Shown: positions 57,274 through 64,000 of the stretch, piece by piece
Layout of the letters: each line of letters starts with the position of its first letter
Numbering within the stretch: the stretch's first letter is position 1
From: Tachypleus tridentatus
Taxonomy: Eukaryota > Arthropoda > Merostomata > Xiphosura > Limulidae
Assembly (NCBI RefSeq): GCF_004210375.1
Contig: NC_134825.1
Coordinates: 62,363,558-62,427,557, forward strand
DNA: 64,000 nucleotides
Direction: 5' to 3'
Translations under genes and position numbers: made by a program
The notes under the pieces: generated by a model
Told to the model about the DNA's origin: nothing
The model's input: only the letters and a program-made list of their open reading frames with translations
Databases searched by the model: none

Positions 57274-57360
57274 AAGGAATTGTGCATTGGAATGCTTATG
57301 AATTTAAACACGATCCTGTGTTCCCAACTGGTTCAATCTAATTATGCTGAAGGCTTTCGC
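57274..57360 (+). CDS. Cys-rich peptide exon 4, right copy, donor lost and extended
   Basis: After TGTTTTTCCTTCTAG the frame reads KELCIGMLMNLNTILCSQL and then ten further codons (VQSNYAEGFR). A four-base deletion turned the ancestral donor GGTGAGTTC into GGTTC. The frame stays open to CGC|GTAAGA at 57,361, a replacement donor in phase 0. No signal-peptide, exon 2 or last-exon copy was found on this side, so this is probably a partial gene. Confidence 0.45.
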
Positions 57361-58030
57361 GTAAGATGAAATTGTGTATAATGTTTAATTTGTACCAAGT
57401 ACTTTTGACTTAAATGTTTCATCTTCCGTTGAAGTTACTTCTATAAGTAGTAGATATTTTGATAAAACGAAAATATATTGGATTTGAGTGCTTAAATGTT
57501 TTAAAGTTTAATAATGTAATTACGCATTAACCACGAGTATAACAGATGTACAAAGCTTATAATTGAACAAGTTATAATGAGTCCACTGGTGAGACTACAT
57601 TAAGTTTACTAACTCACAGCGCTAAATACTGGTGTTCGATTCCCAGCAGTAGATACAATAGATAGTCCATTGTAGCATTTCTCAAGAAACAAACAAAGTT
57701 ATAATAAAATTATCTAAACAGAAAAGTAAGAATTATCAATTGCGGTATTTAACATGATCTTAATTTAAAATAGCATCTGTTGTTTTGAGGATTATCATAG
57801 ACGTTTATCACTGGAAATAACCTATGAGTTAAAAGTTGAAAATTGTGTGTTTCGATTATACAGCCCAATATTTTATTTTGCTAGTTGAAACGTGTTTTAA
57901 GTTGACTCGTGAAAAAATATTTATCGCGCTCAAACCAATGCTTAATATTTTATTTATACTATGTTGTATAAAATAAATTGTTTATCGTATTTATTTTTGA
58001 ATAAGAAAGTCGAGGACCTTACTTTCTGTG

Positions 58031-59819
58031 TTATCAGTCATATCCTATATACATACATTTTTCCTTTCACGAATGAACGAAGTTACGTGTTTTTCCATCA
58101 TTTTATAGCATCTTAGCAAATTTTAATACAGTATAAAATCTGTTATTTTTTGGTTATTTAAATTAAGTACAAAGCTACATAAATGAGAACATCTGCTCTG
58201 CCCTCCAAGGGTATCGAAAGCCGATTTTAGCGGTGTTAGTCCGCAGACGTACTACTATGGGGAATATAAAATCGAAAGAGGTTATGGGACACATTATAAA
58301 TCTTTCACGTGTGTCTATCTCAAAACAAGTTTATTTTATTAAGAATTTGAGATAAGCTAATTTAAAATGCAATATAACGAAACAAAATACCACCTTATCT
58401 TATGGTATACAGTATTATACAACAAAACCTTTTGATGAATGGAATACACTGTAATTCATTCTTTGTGGGCGACATATTAAGACAGATAAAACGCTTACTC
58501 GCTTCTAGTCACACAGTTTGAAATATCAACAAATAACAGTGTTAACAACTAAATGATCTTCTTTAAATATTTCTGTAGGTTGTTATACCAACATAATAAT
58601 TCAGTTTTTTAGTTTAACTTTAATTATCTGAACTTTATTTATCATGTATATTGAAAGTCATTGTAAAGGAGTTTTTGAACATTTTAAATTACAACAATAA
58701 TCTCTGATATGAAATTGTAAAAAGAAACATTGATATCAGTGATTGAAATAGAAATAGAGAAACCAAATATGATTCATTATAAAAAATAGAAGATGAATAA
58801 AGCACGCAGTTCTATAAAAAAAAAATAGTCCACGAACTCTCAAAACAGACATCGTCAGAGGCTATGAATGCTGTATCTACGATGTTCAAAACTTAGACTA
58901 TCTTCTGCTGTGTGAAGATTTCTACTAAACATGAACAAGTCAGGTGTGGAACCATTAACAAAATAAAAACAGAATTGAAACTGTAAAACAATAACCCTTT
59001 TGATGAAAAAGTATTATATATTTAATGATTAAATTAAATAATTAAAAGTTATTGAATCAATAGATCCAAATATGGCATACTTTTTGACCCGTCTAAGTTT
59101 AGGATATATATATTCTACGGTTAACGTTACTAACATATATCATTCAGAAGATTTCAAAATGGAACATTCTTTAATTACTCCGAGTCGTACTTAGGCGGTT
59201 AGCATAAATACAATTCATTCCGCTTAAAACAAATAATGAGAAATTAAAATAAACCATAGTATTCAAACGCTGTTCTATCTACGAAAGGCTAATTTTACAA
59301 CAGACATGAATGGCAAACAGATTTTCCAGACCCTCGTCCTTCCAATTTCATCAATATATTTCTTATTTTCATGTATATATCCTTTGTTAGGCTTAGCCTT
59401 CACAGAGTAATGGTCAGCTACGTATATGTAACAACTTTAGGGAAGGGAAAAGAACTAACGTGGGAGTTGGATGTTCGTGCAATGTGAAAGATGTGAACCT
59501 ATAATACTGACATTACTCACTTTTCTTACATAATAATGAAAATTTCCAAGAAATATCAAAGGATAATAAAAGCATAAACCAACAACGTAATAAAACTTGA
59601 TGTTATTAGAATTACATAAAATTAAGGAAGAGGTCTAAAGGTTTTGAATTTTTTGTGCGTTTTGTCAGAAAAAAAGTGAAAACATTGTGGAACAAAAGTG
59701 AAATTTCAAAATAAAATCATATATATTGTTTTTTCCTCACTCAACCACTATAAATTTTAACCTACTTTAAAAGGACACATAAAGTTTGACCTTTTCACGA
59801 TATTAAGAATTGAAGTATT
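58031..59819. other. One SINE family 3 copy, otherwise no feature
   Basis: A minus-strand family 3 SINE at about 58,150-58,262 shows GTACAAAGCTACATAAATGA and CTGCTCTGCCCTCCAAGGGT on the plus strand. No coding segment was recognised. Confidence 0.6.
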
Positions 59820-60320
59820 TTGAACCGGGATGATCAGTAGTAGGTATTGTAATGCGTAGAGCTTGTATAATAAATGGTGTGTGTTGAAACGTTTATAACC
59901 TTTCTGGTCAATAATGGGAGTTGAAATTTTCGAGACCTGTATGTCAATATTAGGTTTAAAGGTGTAGGATCAGCAGTATCTGTTGAAACGTCTGGGTCTC
60001 GAATGGTCAGTGGTGGATGTTGAAATATTTATGACCAGGACGATGAATTGTGTTTTGAAATGTCTAGAACCTAGATTGTGAGTAGCAGATACTGAAATGT
60101 ATACGATTCAGATAATTAAAGATGTGCGTTGAATTGTCTTGGACCTGGATTGTGGTAAGTGTTGAAATGTAAAGGATCGAGACGATTATTGGTAGAAGTT
60201 ATAGTGTATAATATCTAGGAACTGGATGGTCGGTTTTAAATGTTGTAAGGTCTTAGACATTAATGGTTAAGATTTCTCGGATCTGGTTGGTCAGTTAAGG
60301 TCTTGAAATGTCCAAGACAT
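59820..60320 (+). repeat. Degenerate minisatellite, unit about 40 bp
   Basis: Variants of GTTGAAATGTCTAGGACCTG followed by GATGGTCAGTAGTAGATG recur about a dozen times with heavy drift (TGTTGAAACGTCTGGGTCTC, TTTTGAAATGTCTAGAACCT, GTTGAATTGTCTTGGACCTG, CTTGAAATGTCCAAGACATG). It lies just 3' of the conserved exon at 60.45 kb on the plus-strand map. Confidence 0.75.
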
Positions 60321-60446
60321 GGATAATCAACTGTATCTTTGCAAATAATTGTAAAGTCTTCGATGAACCTACTACCAATATTTCCTTATCACTTAGATAA
60401 AGTTTGCTGCAATACAAGGAATAAGATATGTATCGATAGCTCTTAC

Positions 60447-60609
60447 CAGCATCAGAACTAATTATCAAATCATTTTGTACCCTTAGTCCTGAAATAAACC
60501 ATCCAGAGTTGCCCTGTACTTTATTGAACAACACTGATTCTTTGTCGTTGACGGTAACGCGTACGATTTTAAAATATTGTTGTTTATCAATTTCATATAA
60601 ATCACCCAT
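60447..60609 (-). CDS. Conserved unrecognised exon, copy 2
   Basis: MGDLYEIDKQQYFKIVRVTV, NDKESVLFNKVQGNSGWFIS and GLRVQNDLIISSDAG, then donor GCTG|GTAAGA. It differs from the copy at 25.5 kb by QN to EI near the start, V to G in the middle and one silent change. The upstream about 110 bp and a SINE head at 60.73 kb are shared too, so a segment of at least 380 bp was duplicated in direct orientation. Confidence 0.5.
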
Positions 60610-60727
60610 TACTTAACATTTATTTATAAACTAGATTATGTTAAAACATTTTTGCCTCAATTTAAACCTATGAGTTACTTGTTGTAGCAAGATACAAAGA
60701 CGACGATCATTTCTCAGCTAACTTCCG

Positions 60728-60805
60728 TCCCAGCACGGCCAGGTGGTTAATGTATAATCGACTCGTTAAGTTACGGTCGCGGGTTTGAATCCCTGTCACA
60801 CTAAT
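60728..60805 (+). repeat. SINE family 1 head, shared with 25.83 kb
   Basis: CCAGCACGGCCAGGTGGTTA and GGTCGCGGGTTTGAATCCCT match the 25,827 head including private changes (CCAGCACGG, CCTGTCACACTAA). The body is absent here. Confidence 0.85.
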
Positions 60806-61849
60806 TCACTTGCCTATACTATTTATTTATCTTTACCATTAAATTTATTTTTTTGTTAATTATGAGCGATAGCTCTTCAATAAGCTCAGCTTCTGTTTGA
60901 TTGATTGTTAAAGTTTGTGTCCATGAAATTCTTCCTGTATGTTTCTGTTTTTATTTGCGATTTTTTCCAATGGTGAAAAATTCTTCATGTAAGTGATAAC
61001 AGACCTCTACTAGTAACGTATGTTCTAGTGGAATTTCTGTCAATATATTTACACTTCCTATTCACATGAAGTTATTTGTGAAAGGTAGTGTTTCTGACAA
61101 AGAACGATACTATTCTCTGTTAAACAGATGGTGATAAGAAACAGACCATACACCAAGAACGTGTTCCACGGAGGAAAAGCAGTAGTTTTAAGGACTTACA
61201 ACACTGAAATCTGGGTTTCGATCTCTCGCAGTGACCGCAGCAGAAAGATCTATATTTATGCAGAACAGTTAAATGAAAAGTACTATATTTGTCTTCCCAG
61301 TGATTAAATTAGCTTACAATTAATAGTTTTAGAGAGATTATATTTTTATAAGTATGGTTATATTTAGTAAAAGATTAGATATATGATTCTTACACAATAT
61401 AGGTGAATAAAATATAAATGTTGGTGTTTTTTAACATTTAGACTTTAGGTACGAAAAAAAGATACATATTAACAACAGGTTAAAGAGTGAACAAGGATCG
61501 TTCTCTTGAATGTGATGGTGGTGACCACCACGATCTCTAAACAATTCTCACGTGGTTCTCACGCGAACCAGAAGGTTTCCGAGCTTATCGACAAGCTGGC
61601 TCAGCATAGCTAACAGGAAGAGCAGTTTCATTCGGCGTTCTAACATTTGACACGGCGTGTTTTAAAAACAAATTTACTTTTTTTTTTTCCTTTTTCTTTC
61701 CCAGAGGCAAGTTTGGAGTTCAAGTTGCAATACAAATAGCTGAAAATAGTAAAAATTATGTTTACACTGTTGTAGTTTAATCTGAACAGTATATTTACAG
61801 GCGATGCGACAGAGATAAATACTTTTTATTTTTCTAAGATAATTATTTG
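60806..61849. other. One SINE family 3 copy, otherwise no feature
   Basis: At about 61,165-61,262 (+): GGAGGAAAAGCAGTAGTTTT, CTTACAACACTGAAATCTGG, GTTTCGATCTCTCGCAGTGA. The remainder is AT-rich and unrecognised. Confidence 0.6.
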
Positions 61850-62102
61850 TTTGTCATGAATTTCTCTCAAAGCTACACGAGGTGTATCTGCGCTAGCCAT
61901 CTTTAATTTAGTACTGTAAGACTAGAGGGAAGGCAGCTAGTCATCCTCCCAACTTCTGGGCTACTCTTTTACCAACGAATAGTGGGATTGATCGAACCTT
62001 ATAACGCCCCCACGGCTGAATGGGCGAGCATGTTTGGTGCGACCGGTATTCGAACCTGCGACCCTCGGATTACGAATCGAACGCCTTAACACACCTGGCC
62101 AT
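61850..62102 (-). repeat. SINE family 1 copy
   Basis: The minus-strand head GGCCAGGTGTGTTAAGGCGT and B box CAGGTTCGAATACCGGTC lead into the body, with a short deletion between GACTAGCTGCC and GGGAGG. Confidence 0.9.
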
Positions 62103-62394
62103 TTCTAAGAGAAATCGCGTGCAAATATAGTTCAGACAATCATCAAAACAAAACACACAACAACTACTAGTACTTGTGATGGATTAACTGTTATACAATT
62201 ATTTTAATTTATACGTCTGTTTTAGTGTGATGCGTGTGACGTTTATTGTTGGATATGTATTGCGCAAGTCCCGCCTGTTCTCTAACTTGTAGATTTTCGA
62301 GTGTTAGGACCAACAAAACTTGAACCTTCACTTAACGTTCATATGTAATATAGCCATTCATCCGTTATTCTGTAAAGCATGTTTTATTGTTTGT

Positions 62395-62575
62395 TGTTTT
62401 AAAATTCGCGCAAAGTTACTCCAAGGGTATCTGCGCTAGCCATCCCTAATTTAGCAGTGCAAGACTAAAGGAAAGGCAGCTAGCCGTTATTACCACCCAC
62501 CGCCAACTATTGGGCTTCTCTTTTTACCAACAAATAGTGGGATTTATTATAACTTTATAGTACCCTTACGTAGGA
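62395..62575 (-). repeat. SINE family 1 3' half
   Basis: From AATTCGCGCAAAGTTACTCC to CCAACAAATAGTGGGATTTA on the plus strand. The tRNA-like head is missing, and the copy ends where the sequence shared with 23.66-23.77 kb begins. Confidence 0.85.
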
Positions 62576-62698
62576 CAGACATACAAGCTGGCAAACGGAC
62601 AAACAGAAAGACTAACAAAGTAGGTGAGCAAAACACTACAGACAGTTAACTGATAAAATATAAATGTTAAAAATTACTAAATAAATTATTTGATAATA

Positions 62699-63385
62699 CA
62701 GTAAATCTTGTCTAATCCGGAAATTGCATCGGGCAAAAACCTGTAATTAACAGGTAATGGCGGAGATTGTGGAGAAGTTGTTTGTTATAACGATTCTAGT
62801 GAAATCCAAACTCTTATTGAGAAGAATAATACAGATGATTCTGTGAACGTTGATAAGAATATTTTAACAGAAACTAATGAAATGTATTTAAAATATATAA
62901 TAGAATCGCAAGATGGTAACAGTGTGAGAGATTCAGAAGATGAAAAAATAGTGAGGAAATAGAAATTCCAACTTCACCACAAGTGTTAAGTTACATTAAC
63001 GCTATCAAATTGTGTGCAAAAATGAAGGGGGAAAATTAACTTCCTGAATAAGCCGTAGAACTGGCGTTCTCTTTTAACCACATCAGAAATACCATTAAAA
63101 AAAACGAAACAGTTGAAATTGGACACTTTATCAAAATAAATTTGATTAGGATTTTGTGTGCTTATGTATATTTTGAATGTATATTTTTGTTCTTATTCTA
63201 ATAAATACAGCAGAAACAACTTTATTCACAAACATATTACTTCCCTTGAGTGAAGAAAGTATAGCGTTCCGCTCAAAAATTACATATAATTAACGAAATG
63301 CATGCTCACTGTCTATGCTAGAAAACCTGCTTAAGCCAAAAATTCACTAGGTTGCGTGAGATTCCGCCGCATATAGGTTTCACTG
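62699..63385 (+). mobile_element. Compact Tigger-type element with both ends and TA flanks
   Basis: CAGTAAATCTTGTCTAATCC opens and GGTTTCACTG closes the element, both flanked by TA (62,697-62,698 and 63,386-63,387). The interior keeps the C-terminal region of a Tigger protein (GEVVCYNDSSEIQTLIEKNN then TDDSVNVDKN) also seen at 22.7-22.9 kb, but the DDE core is absent. At about 687 bp it is a non-autonomous deletion derivative. Confidence 0.82.
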
Positions 63386-63468
63386 TACTATGACAAACAA
63401 GTTAACAGACTTGGAAACCAAGAAAAATTAGGAACTCGAAATAGGCTTACTAATGATGAATGAGCGAA

Positions 63469-63600
63469 TGGGTCTGATATAGTTGGGCCATGTATGTAGA
63501 TTAGTTTCCTGAACGAACAGGTCTGGTAAAGTTGAGACATCTGGATTAGTTTATAACGGGTCTGATAAAGTTGGGATATGCAGATTAGTTTACTGGTAAA
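63469..63600 (+). repeat. Degenerate tandem repeat, three units
   Basis: GGGTCTGATATAGTTGGGCC, AGGTCTGGTAAAGTTGAGAC and GGGTCTGATAAAGTTGGGAT each lead to CAGATTAGTTT-like ends. Unit length drifts from about 40 to 57 bp. Confidence 0.7.
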
Positions 63601-64000
63601 CCCGAATAATCACAGAACAACAGGCTAGCTGACTGAAAACAAGAACGAACGATTAAAAGTGTAGATGAAAGTTTTCAAACATATACACACACACCAGATT
63701 ACTTCCATAGGGTCCTGAAAGTGTTTCGTTTCAAGAATAAATAAAATCTAAATTAAGAATAATAAATATTTTTAACTATTGTTTTTCAAGTTCGTATTTC
63801 AGGCTGTGTTGTTGTCTTCAGAGTGCATAATCCTTCTCGTGATTCACGCCATGCGCACGTTTTACTAACATCACGACTGTACAAAATTGCAACATTAAGC
63901 ATTCCTTATGCAACTTGATTTTAGTGTCTACTGACAGGCAGTAATATACTGTATAGGAACGAGAGCAGCTAAAATAGATGACCCCACCAGGTGGCCATAC
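63601..64000. other. No gene recognised; window ends near a SINE-like motif
   Basis: The last bases (CACCAGGTGGCCATAC) resemble the head of SINE family 1, which may continue beyond the window. Confidence 0.4.

Larger units (their letters stand above)
55540..58030. repeat. Duplicated block B, right copy
   Basis: Inverted match to 34,440-37,260. It holds peptide exon 3 and 4 copies at 56,290 and 57,274 and shares two family 2 SINEs (55,550 and 57,595). It has a private family 2 SINE fragment at 56,515-56,585 (-; GGAATCGAACCCTGATTTTA on the plus strand). Confidence 0.85.

Overview
This window is AT-rich animal nuclear DNA. It holds spliced genes with GT-AG introns, several families of tRNA-derived SINEs, decayed DNA transposons and decayed retroelements. 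There is no bacterial-style gene organisation, and most long open frames are SINE shadows or chance. The commonest repeat is a SINE of about 265 bp with a tRNA-like head and a conserved body ending in CAAAC-rich sequence. From memory this looks like a chelicerate, perhaps a horseshoe crab, but that placement is an inference.

Region 1 (about 6.2-16.3 kb, + strand) carries the middle and start of the C-terminal part of smg5, a nonsense-mediated-decay factor. Ten exons can be placed. Most junctions are phase-consistent, and the order of motifs follows vertebrate SMG5: basic patch then LSEG, the [14 protein letters not shown] helix, LPEDF..LRGLAPL, the [11 protein letters not shown] helix, SPYLVPD, and the PIN-domain start with GLDERKKE and [10 protein letters not shown]. 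The first about 400 residues and the end of the PIN domain were not found. A 38-bp tandem array of 14 units starts inside the first visible exon and copies its splice donor. A Tc1-like transposon sits just upstream of a 53-bp exon.

Region 2 (16.3-29 kb) is non-coding or transposon-derived. It holds a 61-bp tandem array, a jockey/RTE-type reverse transcriptase remnant, a Tigger/pogo transposase remnant, and a SINE split by a 347-bp insertion whose inverted ends resemble Penelope-like elements with a hammerhead-ribozyme-like core. It also holds a strongly conserved but unrecognised exon at 25.5 kb, which recurs at 60.4 kb.

Region 3 (29-64 kb) is a mosaic of locally duplicated and inverted blocks. 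On the minus strand, five short exons from 42.0 down to 32.3 kb appear to build a secreted, helical, cysteine-rich peptide. It has a signal peptide, a TATA box 52 bp upstream of the ATG, and a cysteine layout like the tick antimicrobial peptide microplusin. Two of its exons recur in an inverted partial copy at 56.3-57.4 kb. Related flanking blocks lie at 1-2.1, 45.4-47.2, 50.6-52.5 and 55.5-58.0 kb. The left gene has an unresolved frame mismatch before its last exon, and the right copy is only partial. The rest is SINEs, a Ty3/Gypsy pol remnant, a CR1/L2-like remnant, a compact Tigger derivative with intact ends, and degenerate minisatellites. All block boundaries were judged by eye.
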